Assembly (NCBI GenBank): GCA_015075405.1
Contig: JABTUK010000001.1
Span: forward strand, 124,001 to 188,000
Length of the DNA: 64,000 bases
Direction: 5' to 3'
Source of the DNA: Anaerolineales bacterium
Lineage (GTDB): Bacteria > Chloroflexota > Anaerolineae > 4572-78 > J111
The notes below the pieces were generated by a model that saw nothing but the letters and a program-made list of their open reading frames with translations, was not told the DNA's origin and did not search any database. The position numbers and the translations under genes were made by a program. This document shows positions 8,287-16,088 of the stretch, in pieces. Positions within the stretch are counted from its first letter, which is position 1, and each line of letters starts with the position of its first letter.

Positions 8287-9213
8287 ATGTCAATTGGACG
8301 CCTGGAGCTAGTTCCTCTGCGCGAAATATGGCGCAACGAGGCCCATAATTTCACCGCTTGGCTGGCGGAAAACCTGGATTTTCTGGAAGAGGTGTTAGAA
8401 ACGAAACTGTCACTGATTGAACGCGAGGTTTCGGTCGGTTCATTCTCTGCCGATCTGCTGGCCGAGGATATTAACGGCAACCCGGTCATTATTGAAAATC
8501 AACTCGAACGTACCGACCATGATCACCTTGGCAAACTCATCACCTACATGAGCAATTTAAACGCCAAGATAGCGATCTGGATTACCAGTGAGCCACGCCC
8601 GGAACATGAGCAGGCTGTCCACTGGCTCAACGAAACTTTGCCCGCCGATACAGCTTTCTATTTGATTAAGATTGAGGCTTACCGAATTGGTACCTCGCCT
8701 CCAGCTCCATTGCTGACTATCGTTGCTGGCCCCAGCCTTGAGGCCAAGCAGATTGGTGTGCAAAAGAAAGAATTGGCCGAACGCCACCTGTTACGGCTAG
8801 AGTTTTGGAAGCAGTTATTGGAGCAAGCCAAGACTCGTACGTCCCTTCACGCCCGTGTTTCGCCAAGTAAGGATAATTGGATCTATGCAGGTGCTGGGAA
8901 GTCAGGGCTGGCTTTTGCCTATGTAATCCGCATGCATGATGTTCGAGTCGAATTGGTGATTGATCGGGGTGAGATGGAAACAAATCTGCGCATTTTCGAT
9001 CAACTCTTTGCCAACAAGGAACAAATTGAGGGAGTCTTTGGTGGCCCGCTTGAGTGGCTAAAAGCTGTGGACCGACGCGTTTGTTATGTTCGTCATGGTT
9101 TAACAGAGGGTGGCTTAGCTCACCAAGACCGCTGGCCTCAAATTCAAGACGCGATGATCAACGCTATGATACGCCTGGAACAGGCTTTGAGTCCATACAT
9201 AAAGCGACTCTAG
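8287..9213 (+). CDS. DUF4268 PD-(D/E)XK-like protein
   Basis: 308 residues, ATG 8287 with gaggag 9 bases upstream. The N-terminal half has the DUF4268/DUF91 pattern: SVGSFSADLLAED followed by PVIIENQLERTDHDHLGKL, where D, E and Q take the places of the PD-(D/E)XK nuclease residues (E-x-Q instead of E-x-K). The C-terminal half is the alpha/beta DUF4268 region ending in a helix before the stop. These proteins are common as solitary genes in defence islands and next to restriction systems. A nuclease role is inferred from the fold. Confidence 0.75.
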   Translation: MSIGRLELVPLREIWRNEAHNFTAWLAENLDFLEEVLETKLSLIEREVSVGSFSADLLAEDINGNPVIIENQLERTDHDHLGKLITYMSNLNAKIAIWITSEPRPEHEQAVHWLNETLPADTAFYLIKIEAYRIGTSPPAPLLTIVAGPSLEAKQIGVQKKELAERHLLRLEFWKQLLEQAKTRTSLHARVSPSKDNWIYAGAGKSGLAFAYVIRMHDVRVELVIDRGEMETNLRIFDQLFANKEQIEGVFGGPLEWLKAVDRRVCYVRHGLTEGGLAHQDRWPQIQDAMINAMIRLEQALSPYIKRL

Positions 9214-10351
9214 TGCTGGTTAAAGTTACCAATCAATGTGGAGTTTCAGCATGTCTATACATATTGCCCCCGGAAAATTTGAGGAAGGTCACGAGAAATT
9301 TCTACAGCATATGCTGACTCATTCAAATGGAATCCCATTCACCAACTTTCAACACAAGTTCCTGGTGGATGATGAAATTGACTACAAAAAGATAATCTAT
9401 GGCAAAGCCAAAGGTGAACTCTCGCTTAGCGAGTGGAAGAAATGGCTTAAAGCCTCCGGTAAAATTATTCAGACTACCCAAGCCGCCTGCATGTCAACTG
9501 TCAGCAAAAACCTCCTTTATCATCGCAAAGGGCTCAGAAACAGTTCCGAACAATCTCTTTATAAGGTGGAAACCCCTTCAGCCATTAGAGAACTTGAGAA
9601 ACAGCTCTATGAATTTTTTCTCAGTGGTGCCTCTGCGCCCAATGAATTTGGTCCCCGTTTTGATGCATTTGCCAATTATTTACGCCAAAACAGCCTTGGA
9701 TGTAACTGGCGATTCATGGCTTATCTAGCCTTCCTCGTAAGTAATGACTTCTACTTTCCGATTTTGCCCGAAAACTTTGATAGGCTTTTAGATTTTTATA
9801 GGATTCGACAAAGACTTACAGGTTTTGTTTCCTGGGAAAAATACGAGGTGTTGCTTGAGTTGGCAGCTCTATTAAAGGATAAACTGGCGATTTACGGGCA
9901 GCCTAACATGATAGAAATACAATCCTACATGTGGGTTGTCTCTTATCTAATCAAAGATTTACCGCCATTTCCAGCTGGAAAAACCAAGATTATTGCTCCT
10001 GATTTTGCCGCTGAGTTAAAAACCAGACAACGAAGAGCCGATGAGAGAGAAAGGATCGGGTTGTTGGGAGAAAAATTTGTTTTTGAACAAGAAAAGGAAA
10101 AGCTAATAAAAGCCGGACGTACTGATTTGGCAGATGAAGTTCAACTCGTTTCGCAGGAGAGTGACGCCTGCGGCTACGATATACTGTCTTTTACCTCAGA
10201 GGAGAAAGCGCTTCATATTGAAGTTAAAAGTACAACCTGCTCGTTAAGCCAAGACGAAGGTTTTTGGCTAACTGCCAACGAGAAATATCAAGCCGAAAAA
10301 GATCATTTATGGTGTATTTACCGGGTATGGAGGGGCGGACATAACATAAGG

Positions 10352-10689
10352 TGAGGAAACGGAGCGGAGCCAAGCCAGAGGAAGCTGAAAAGGTCAATTT
10401 TGGGGTAAAGTGCGGGGGAAAAGCGGGGTCAGGCAACCGAAAAAACCAAGTTGAAGGCGAGGCAAAGCCGAGGCAACCCAAAAAACAAGGGCGAAGCCAG
10501 GGAATTAGCAGGTGGGCCGGAAAAAAGGGCAAAGACCTCCGGCCGAGCGTGGCGGAACGTTCGGAGGCAGCGGCCAGGAAAATGAAAATGGACAGAACTC
10601 GCCCCGGTCAAGCTGGCCAACCAGATGCCATACCCCAGCCCACCGCGCAAAAAAATTAGTTGAGGCGGGCCAGCCGTGGCCGGGGCGAG
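10352..10689. other. Non-coding left arm of the IS4-like element
   Basis: 338 bp between the left inverted repeat and the transposase stop. It is purine-rich with imperfect repeats of the type ggcaaagccgaggcaaccc. The plus-strand reading frame through it has low-complexity composition and no recognisable domain, so I do not call a gene. Confidence 0.5.
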
Positions 10690-12255
10690 TTAGCTGCGGT
10701 TCAAGGTTGCCTCGGTTTGAGCGGCCAGTTGAGCCTTGCGAGCGCGGACCCGCTTGAGGCCACGCAGATTGATGAGGACATAAATCAGGGTATCCTGGTT
10801 GGTAATGGCTCGGCGGTTACGCAGTCTGGGTTCTTCGATGCCGATTTCGGTGGCTTGAGAGTTGACCCGCTCGGTGGCGGTGCGCTGTTTGTAGATGGCT
10901 TTGAACTCGTCACTGTCGCGGTCAAGTTCGACGCGCAGGCGAGCGCCGATGGAGGTGGCCAAGGTGGTCAGGCAGCCGCCCTGAGGCCAATTTTTGTGGG
11001 CGATGGGGCAGGTCTGGCCGGTCGGGGTTGGAAACAGCAGCGGGCAGGCATAGCGGCCGCGCTCGTGTTCGATCAGACTGGTATGGCAGATGAAGGTGGT
11101 TTTAAGGGGCATCGGCAGACCGGCCTGGCATAAGGGTAAGCCCTGGTCATCAAATTGACGTTTGATCCCGCCGCGTTGGGTCAGGGGGACAGCGGCGAAA
11201 CCGCCGGCCAGATGAAAGTACTCGAAGACATAAAATGGATCAAAGGCGGCATCGAAGGCCCCGAACTTGGGTTTGAAACCGAGGCGGCGTTCGACCTGGG
11301 CCATCAAGGGGAAGAAGTAAGTGACATCATTCTTATCGAAGGTCTGGGTCAGTTCAGCCAGGACGAACTCGCCCCAGTCGGGGACTTTGGTGGCCACCAC
11401 GCCGGAGCCGTAGCCCCAGTAGTAGACATCGCTGGAGGAGAAGTTGGTCACGGCTTTGGCCTTTTTGGTCGGGGTGGCCGGTTGAGCCGGAGTGGTTTCG
11501 ACTTTGGCTTCCTCGGAGGAGACATTGCGCTTCTTTTTGCAGCCGAGTTTACAGTCCCGGTCGCCTTTGGGCTGGCGGGTTTTGTCGAGCCGGTCGCCTT
11601 CCAGAACGTAGGCTTTGGGATTATTCTCCTTCACCCAGGCCAAAATATGCTTGGTATCCAGGGAAATAGCTTGGCCAAAGCGAACGTCGGGGGGTAATTC
11701 CTGACGCAGCAGGGAAACGGTGCTGTCGAGCAGGAATTGCAAGGCCTCGTTGGGCAAGGTCCGTAAGACCCGACCGAAGTGACGGGCCGTCGGCAAGCTG
11801 GCTTCGACATCGAAGCCCCAGGCGAAGCGCTCAGATGGTTCGAGCGGAAAACCCAGGACCCAGACCAGGGCGGGGTGCTCGACCAGGTAATCGCGCAGGT
11901 GGGACATATAGCTTTTGCCCTCGTGCAGTTTGACCAGGAAAGCGGCCACAAAGGGCGCGCGGGGAGCCGGGGTTGGACCTGGCCAGGGTCGGTGCGGGTC
12001 CCGTTCCGGAAAGTTGGCCCAATCGAGCGGACCCAGCAACTCCAGGTACTTGCGGGCCACGGCACAATCGGCCACAAACCGGGGCAACGCCGCCCCCACT
12101 TGGGCCAGTTGAGCCAGGTTCGGGCGCACCAACAGGACCGGAAGGGGTACAGGCGGCTCAACCGGCCAGGCTGGCGGCGGGGCGCTCACCTGCCGGGCCG
12201 CGCCCACCGCCTGGCGCAGCCAATTGACCGGGGCAAAAGATTGGGGTATGATCAC
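10690..12255 (-). CDS. IS4-superfamily DDE transposase
   Basis: 521 residues from GTG 12255, with aaggaga 8-9 bases upstream. Candidate catalytic acids are SLDTKH (first D), FGAFDAAFD (second D) and the E of YKQRTATERVN, which matches the Y-x2-R-x3-E signature of the IS4 superfamily. A lysine- and alanine-rich loop near residues 250-290 with CKLGCKKK is an insertion. The long antisense frames on the opposite strand are shadows of its high GC content. The frame is intact, so the element may be active. Confidence 0.85.
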   Translation of the reverse strand: MIIPQSFAPVNWLRQAVGAARQVSAPPPAWPVEPPVPLPVLLVRPNLAQLAQVGAALPRFVADCAVARKYLELLGPLDWANFPERDPHRPWPGPTPAPRAPFVAAFLVKLHEGKSYMSHLRDYLVEHPALVWVLGFPLEPSERFAWGFDVEASLPTARHFGRVLRTLPNEALQFLLDSTVSLLRQELPPDVRFGQAISLDTKHILAWVKENNPKAYVLEGDRLDKTRQPKGDRDCKLGCKKKRNVSSEEAKVETTPAQPATPTKKAKAVTNFSSSDVYYWGYGSGVVATKVPDWGEFVLAELTQTFDKNDVTYFFPLMAQVERRLGFKPKFGAFDAAFDPFYVFEYFHLAGGFAAVPLTQRGGIKRQFDDQGLPLCQAGLPMPLKTTFICHTSLIEHERGRYACPLLFPTPTGQTCPIAHKNWPQGGCLTTLATSIGARLRVELDRDSDEFKAIYKQRTATERVNSQATEIGIEEPRLRNRRAITNQDTLIYVLINLRGLKRVRARKAQLAAQTEATLNRS

Positions 12256-12328
12256 GTCAGTCTCCTTTCTGGCGGTGGGGTGGGGTATGGCGATTTCATT
12301 CTACTGCCAAAAGGAGACTTTTGATAAC

Positions 12329-12494
12329 CGGACCCAATTCTATGTTAAGTTCTGCTTCAGCGGCGGCAAACCTGGCCCGGAGTGAGGCGGAAGCTGTCCA
12401 ACGGAACCAATCTTATGTTAGGCCCCGCTCAGAACCACCCAGGTGGCTGACCGGCGGGGAATAGGTTACACCCAGCGGAACCTATCTTATGTTA
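12329..12494 (+). repeat. Three subterminal repeats at 73-bp spacing
   Basis: The 19-mer cggaaccaatcttatgtta (12402-12420) recurs as close variants at 12329-12347 and 12476-12494. Start-to-start spacing is 73 and 74 bp, close to seven helical turns. The last copy overlaps the right terminal repeat. They lie upstream of the transposase start and are likely transposase-binding sites or operators. No matching array was found at the left end. Confidence 0.75.
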
Positions 12495-12775
12495 TGTCCG
12501 CCCCTCCGGGTATGGAATGTAGACTCAGAGCCAATCTATCAAAACCTTGGTAACATCGTGCGACAAGGGGATGAGTACTGGGAGCTGAAAGCTTCAAATT
12601 GGGTGGTTAAGCGTAAAGTATAAAATGCGGATAGAGACACATATCCCCCGCCAAAACTTGCATTTCGATAGATACCAACAGAATTGTACCGTTTTGTTCC
12701 GATAGAACATCTCATAAGAGAAGTGATGCACAAGAATCTAGAGACAAACGACCAAGGAAGCCGTAAACTTTCTAA

Positions 12776-12804
12776 TTGACAGCCCGGTGGAGATCCTATA
12801 TGCT
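12776..12804 (+). promoter_or_regulatory. Promoter of the 12841 gene
   Basis: A perfect TTGACA (12776-12781) and tatgct (12799-12804) are separated by 17 bp. Transcription would start about 30 bp before the ATG at 12841, where gagaggtagag supplies a Shine-Dalgarno sequence. Confidence 0.6.
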
Positions 12805-12840
12805 ATCGAAGGAACTTAGATTCGTAGAGAGGTAGAGAAC

Positions 12841-13194
12841 ATGGCCGTAACCTTAGAGACAATCACGCCCCCTCAGAGTGGGCCGCTCAATATCGAGATA
12901 GAGCTGACTGCCAATATCGAGATCACGCCAGAAACGGCCCGCCGCCGGGTCGGCGTCTTTGTCGGTAATGAGATTGCAGATTTGCTGCATGGCGATACAC
13001 CCGATTTGGTGCTGCGTGAAGATGGGGTCTACTGGCGTGTACCGGTGGTGCTCTCTTCTCGTTCAATGGGCCGGATTGGGCAAGTGGGCGTCATTGATGT
13101 TGACGTCGAAACCGGCGATCTGAAGGTGAACGACCAAATCATCTCCGAGATCGAAGCTCATGCCCAACGTTTTGCTGCCGTTACCGCACTTTGA
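12841..13194 (+). CDS. Small protein of unknown function with a broken paralog
   Basis: 117 residues, not recognised. It is acidic and beta-rich, with SMGRIGQVGVIDVDVETG as its most distinctive stretch. It has its own promoter (12776). The last third of a related gene survives at 21086-21232 on the far side of the transfer module (SMGWIGSVGIIDVDIEID), so two copies once flanked this region. The pattern of short strands with alternating acids could suit a small beta-sandwich, but that is only an impression. Confidence 0.6.
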   Translation: MAVTLETITPPQSGPLNIEIELTANIEITPETARRRVGVFVGNEIADLLHGDTPDLVLREDGVYWRVPVVLSSRSMGRIGQVGVIDVDVETGDLKVNDQIISEIEAHAQRFAAVTAL

Positions 13195-13242
13195 GCAATC
13201 CTGTTTACCCAATTCACTTCTTGACAAACCCAGCTATCTTTT

Positions 13243-14270
13243 AGAGATTATAGTGATTTAAATTGACGGTAAGATTTTGCGGGGTAATGATGTCTCCTTG
13301 TTAAACTTAAGAGACAAGGAGACTCACATCTATGCTTCGTTACCAAAAGTTATCGAAAAATCCCCGCAAGTTTCTGGCGATGACTGCCTTTACTGTGCCA
13401 GAATTTCAAGCGTTGTTGCCTTATTTTGAAATTGAATTTAACCAGCATGTGGCCGTTTATCGGTTGGATGGCAAAGTGCGCCAGAAACGGCGCTACCGTC
13501 CTTACAAAAACTCGGTGTTACCGACGATAGAAGACAAACTGCTGTTCATTTTGGTCTATTTGAAACAAAATTCGTTGCAGGAAGCGCACGCCACCCTGTT
13601 CGGGCTGCATCAACCGGACGCCAACCGCTGGATCCATTGTTTGCACCGGCTCCTTAACCAAGCTTTGGCCGCCTTGCTGGTCCTGCCCGCCCGCACGGCG
13701 ATCAGCCTCAATTTGACGGAAGCCGAGGCCGGGCTTTACTTTCACGACGGCACCGAACGGCCGATTGGGCGGCCGACCGATCCCACGACCCAACGGGATT
13801 ATTACAGTGGTAAGAAAAAACAACACACGGTCAAAAATATTCTCCTGGTTCATCCCTCCGGGCGGGTGCTGCTGTTGAGCCGAACCGTGGAAGGCAAAAA
13901 GCACGACAAAAAGGCCGCCGATGAAGCCGCTTACACTTTACCCGCCGGCAGTGTCCTGGTTCAAGATAGCGGCTTTCAAGGTTTTAGCCTGGTCGGGGTG
14001 GTCATGCTCCAGCCTCAAAAGAAACCGCGCGGTCAAGAACTTGCCCCGGAAGATAAACGGGATAACCAACTAATTGCCCAGATTAGAATCCGGGTGGAGC
14101 ATGCCATTGGCGGCGTGAAACGCTATCGGATGGTGAAAGACAAAATCAGAAACTGGAAAGAGAATTTCCGCGACCAGGTCATGGAAACCTGCTGTGGTTT
14201 GCACAACTTCCGCTTGGACTTTAGACCCTGGTACTATGACAACCTTACAATTTAAATCACTATAATCTCT
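13243..14270. mobile_element. IS5-family insertion sequence, complete
   Basis: 1028 bp with 23-bp terminal inverted repeats, agagattatagtgatttaaattg beginning at 13243 and its complement ending at 14270. TTT flanks both sides, a 3-bp target duplication as expected for IS1031-type members of IS5. A single transposase reads rightwards. The two ends match perfectly, suggesting a recent insertion. Confidence 0.9.
13332..14255 (+). CDS. IS5-family (DDE_Tnp_4-type) transposase
   Basis: 307 residues with an N-terminal helix-turn-helix region (LLFILVYLKQN), and the catalytic acids in YFHDGTERPIG, VLVQDSGFQG and RVEHAIGGVKRYR. This spacing is that of IS5/HARBI-like transposases. An ATG at 13332 preceded by aaggag is the start. 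The frame is intact. Confidence 0.85.
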   Translation: MLRYQKLSKNPRKFLAMTAFTVPEFQALLPYFEIEFNQHVAVYRLDGKVRQKRRYRPYKNSVLPTIEDKLLFILVYLKQNSLQEAHATLFGLHQPDANRWIHCLHRLLNQALAALLVLPARTAISLNLTEAEAGLYFHDGTERPIGRPTDPTTQRDYYSGKKKQHTVKNILLVHPSGRVLLLSRTVEGKKHDKKAADEAAYTLPAGSVLVQDSGFQGFSLVGVVMLQPQKKPRGQELAPEDKRDNQLIAQIRIRVEHAIGGVKRYRMVKDKIRNWKENFRDQVMETCCGLHNFRLDFRPWYYDNLTI

Positions 14271-14348
14271 TTTATATAATAGGCGTACTACGTGATAACT
14301 AGACAACGTGTTATACAAATAGTACCGCCACTGTACGAGGCCAACTAG

Positions 14349-14534
14349 ATGCCGCGGGAACGTAAATTAATGGTTAGATTAACCGAGGAAAAACACCGGG
14401 CTGTCCGAGTCAGAGCCGCTGAACTAGGTCAGCCCATTTCTGAAATTGTCCGTTATCTCCTGGATTTGTGGCTAGAGGGAAAAGTTGAAATAAACTTAAC
14501 CGAGCGTGAGGAAAAAGAGGAACAGGATAACTAA
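14349..14534 (+). CDS. Ribbon-helix-helix DNA-binding protein
   Basis: 61 residues. The pattern KLMVRLTEEKHRAVRVRAAE then GQPISEIVRYLLDLWLEG is a CopG/Arc-type ribbon-helix-helix domain followed by an acidic tail. It is the first gene of a transfer module and could repress its promoter (now split by the IS5 element) or be a relaxosome accessory. The 60 bp between TATAAT and the ATG contain two similar acgtgNtata-type boxes that could be its operator; that is a guess. Confidence 0.75.
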   Translation: MPRERKLMVRLTEEKHRAVRVRAAELGQPISEIVRYLLDLWLEGKVEINLTEREEKEEQDN

Positions 14535-14841
14535 AACCTCTCGTTCGAGGACAAAAGTGAATAATTAAGTGCAGAGCGGGCTATGCCGGTGTTGGTAGCA
14601 CCGACACAGCCCTGACTCATCGCCAGGTACGGGCCAAGCGATAAGCTAATCCATAACTATACACATAGCGATGGATTAGCGCAAACCTGCAAAATTCTGC
14701 AACCTGTAAAGCCAGAAGCGAGGATACTTTATTTGTATCCCTCGGTTTTCGGTCTTTACGGGAGTTTATTGAAGATGCAACAACCGGCCTGCCAGCGATG
14801 ATGAGCAGGCCGGTTGTTTTTTTTCTGATAAGGAGGTTAGC
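14535..14841 (+). other. Structured leader upstream of DUF2637
   Basis: 307 bp without a gene but with several inverted repeats. A stem-loop at 14578-14612 pairs gggct with agccc and cggtg with caccg around a 7-nt loop. A perfect 10-bp inverted repeat gctaatccat / atggattagc lies at 14645-14680. A third hairpin pairs cgaggatac with gtatccctcg near 14719-14743. The region ends in a strong terminator (14780-14824), 17 nt before the next start codon. It could be an attenuated leader, a small RNA, or a transfer origin; sequence alone does not decide. Confidence 0.55.
14780..14824 (+). terminator. Intrinsic terminator just before DUF2637
   Basis: A perfect 13-bp stem (acaaccggcctgc at 14780-14792 with gcaggccggttgt at 14805-14817) is followed by a run of T through 14824. 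The Shine-Dalgarno aaggaggt of the next gene begins only about 6 bases later, so this terminator must be read through, or a promoter must lie within the hairpins, for the transfer genes to be expressed. Confidence 0.85.
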
Positions 14842-15774
14842 GTGGCGATCGCAAAGACTGTTGTCACTCAGGGGAGAACAGATACCGTTAAATTAATTTC
14901 TACCCTGGCCGCCGTTCTGGTAGCTTTGTTAGCCATTGGGGCCTTTACCCTTTCTTACACCTCGTTGAAACACCTCGCCATCATCCACGGCATAGATCCT
15001 GGATTGACTTGGCTATGGCCTCTCCTCCTCGATTTTGCAATGGTTGTTTTCTCCCTGGCCGTGTTGAGAGCCAACTTAAGAGGCGAGTCCACCCTGTATC
15101 CCTGGATGCTCACCGCCACTTACGCCGGCCTGGCCACTGTCGGGAATGTCCTCGATGTGAGCGGGTTAGGTATTCCTGGAGTGGTCATTGCTGGGGCCGT
15201 GAAAGCATTAGCTCCGGTCAGCCTGGTGCTGGCATTCGAATTGTTAATGGCGATGATTAGAGCCGAACTCAAACGGGCTAACGTCCTCAAATCCATTGCC
15301 GACTTGAAAACGGAAGCAGAGGCGATGCGGCAGGAAACTGAACGGGAGCGGCAAGAACGCCAAACAGAACTTGAACGACTGGCAGTAGAACAGGAAAAAG
15401 TATCCGTAGCCATGGTCGCCGAACAAGAACGGCTGGAAGCCGAGCTGAAGGCACGGAAACATAAGTTGGAACAGTCTCTGGCCGAACTTGCAACCAGGAA
15501 GGAAGCTCTCCAAGTCGAACTGGCCGAACTTCGGAAGAAGAAGCAATGGATGGTGGAAACAGGAGAAGATACCAAGCGTAAAGCGGCGACAATTTTAATA
15601 GAAATGCATCGGAACGGTCATGATATTTCGACCATTTCCGGTGCGGAAATCGGCAGGTGGGTTGAAAGATCAGCCCGAACCGGGTTGGAAGTGAAGAAGG
15701 AAGTGGTTCCGCTTATCTTGCAGGGAGGTCCGCAACTGGAAGCGCTGCTTGATGGTAAGGGTGTGGCAGGATGA
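14842..15774 (+). CDS. DUF2637 membrane protein with coiled coil
   Basis: 310 residues, GTG start 10 bases after aaggagg. Four membrane helices occupy residues about 18-140, with the DUF2637/SpdB-like pattern (FTLSYTSLKHLA, then WLWPLLLDFAMV). Residues 150-250 are a strongly charged coiled coil. Residues about 250-300 look like a winged helix (GHDISTISGAEIGRWVERSA). DUF2637 proteins accompany FtsK-type translocases in actinobacterial conjugative elements, and the same pairing is seen here. Its stop overlaps the next start by 4 bases. Confidence 0.8.
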   Translation: MAIAKTVVTQGRTDTVKLISTLAAVLVALLAIGAFTLSYTSLKHLAIIHGIDPGLTWLWPLLLDFAMVVFSLAVLRANLRGESTLYPWMLTATYAGLATVGNVLDVSGLGIPGVVIAGAVKALAPVSLVLAFELLMAMIRAELKRANVLKSIADLKTEAEAMRQETERERQERQTELERLAVEQEKVSVAMVAEQERLEAELKARKHKLEQSLAELATRKEALQVELAELRKKKQWMVETGEDTKRKAATILIEMHRNGHDISTISGAEIGRWVERSARTGLEVKKEVVPLILQGGPQLEALLDGKGVAG

Positions 15775-16088
15775 AACTACGCAAACGTAGGGCCACAATG
15801 CTAAGCACTACAAGAGTAACGGTGCTCCTAGCAATTAATGTTCAGGTTCAGAAGGACAAGGAACTCTGTCTTTTTACCATTCCGCTGCTGGCTTTAACCG
15901 GACTGCTCTTCCAGTGGTGGGTAGTGAATCAAACCATTACCGGCTGGTGGCTGAAGATAGGAGATACTGCCGCTGCTGTTGTCGAGTTGATGGGAGCATT
16001 CGGAATGGCCTCAATCGTATTCTGGAATATCTTCGAGATTATCAGTAAATCTCTATGGTATGGGATGGCGCCAACATGGGCGAACTAA
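15771..16088 (+). CDS. Small membrane protein of the transfer module
   Basis: 105 residues with two predicted membrane helices (LCLFTIPLLALTGLLFQWWV and AAVVELMGAFGMASIVFWNI). It overlaps DUF2637 by 4 bases and the FtsK-like gene by 34 bases, so it is coupled to both. No family is recognised; in such modules small hydrophobic proteins usually help form the DNA channel. Confidence 0.6.
   Translation: MKLRKRRATMLSTTRVTVLLAINVQVQKDKELCLFTIPLLALTGLLFQWWVVNQTITGWWLKIGDTAAAVVELMGAFGMASIVFWNIFEIISKSLWYGMAPTWAN

Larger units (their letters stand above)
10331..12505. mobile_element. IS4-like insertion sequence, complete
   Basis: 2175 bp bounded by perfect 20-bp terminal inverted repeats, aggggcggacataacataag (10331-10350 and its complement at 12486-12505). 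The host sequence ccgggtatgg is duplicated on both sides (10321-10330 and 12506-12515), a 10-bp target duplication that fits the IS4 superfamily. It carries one transposase on the minus strand and 338 bp of A/G-rich sequence between the left repeat and the transposase stop. The perfect repeats and duplication suggest recent insertion. Confidence 0.95.
9251..12623 (+). pseudogene. DUF3883-domain protein split by an IS4-like element
   Basis: Residues 1-360 are read from 9251 (ATG with ggag 8 bases upstream) to 10330, and the last 35 residues from 12516 to a TAA at 12621-12623. Removing 10331-12505 and one copy of the 10-bp target duplication joins them in frame: YRVW runs into NVDSEPIYQ. The C-terminal region holds DUF3883 features (CGYDILSF, then LHIEVKST, then FWLTANEK), a PD-(D/E)XK-like fold of defence proteins. 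The N-terminal 250 residues are not recognised. The IS removes the end of the domain, so this copy is probably inactive. Confidence 0.85.
13221..14280 (+). promoter_or_regulatory. Consensus promoter split by an IS5-type element
   Basis: TTGACA lies at 13221-13226 and TATAAT at 14275-14280. Removing the element (13243-14270) with one TTT target copy leaves exactly 17 bp between the two boxes, a perfect sigma-70 promoter. It would have driven the ribbon-helix-helix gene at 14349 and perhaps the transfer module. The insertion therefore moved the -35 box 1 kb away. Confidence 0.8.

Noticed and set aside
10351..10659. 102-residue plus-strand frame at the left arm of the IS4-like element
   Set aside because: Composition is Lys/Gly/Arg-rich low complexity and it starts inside the inverted repeat; no family signal.
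10660..11697. Long plus-strand open frames antisense to the IS4-like transposase
   Set aside because: They mirror the GC-rich transposase codons, lack domains and have glycine-rich shadow composition.
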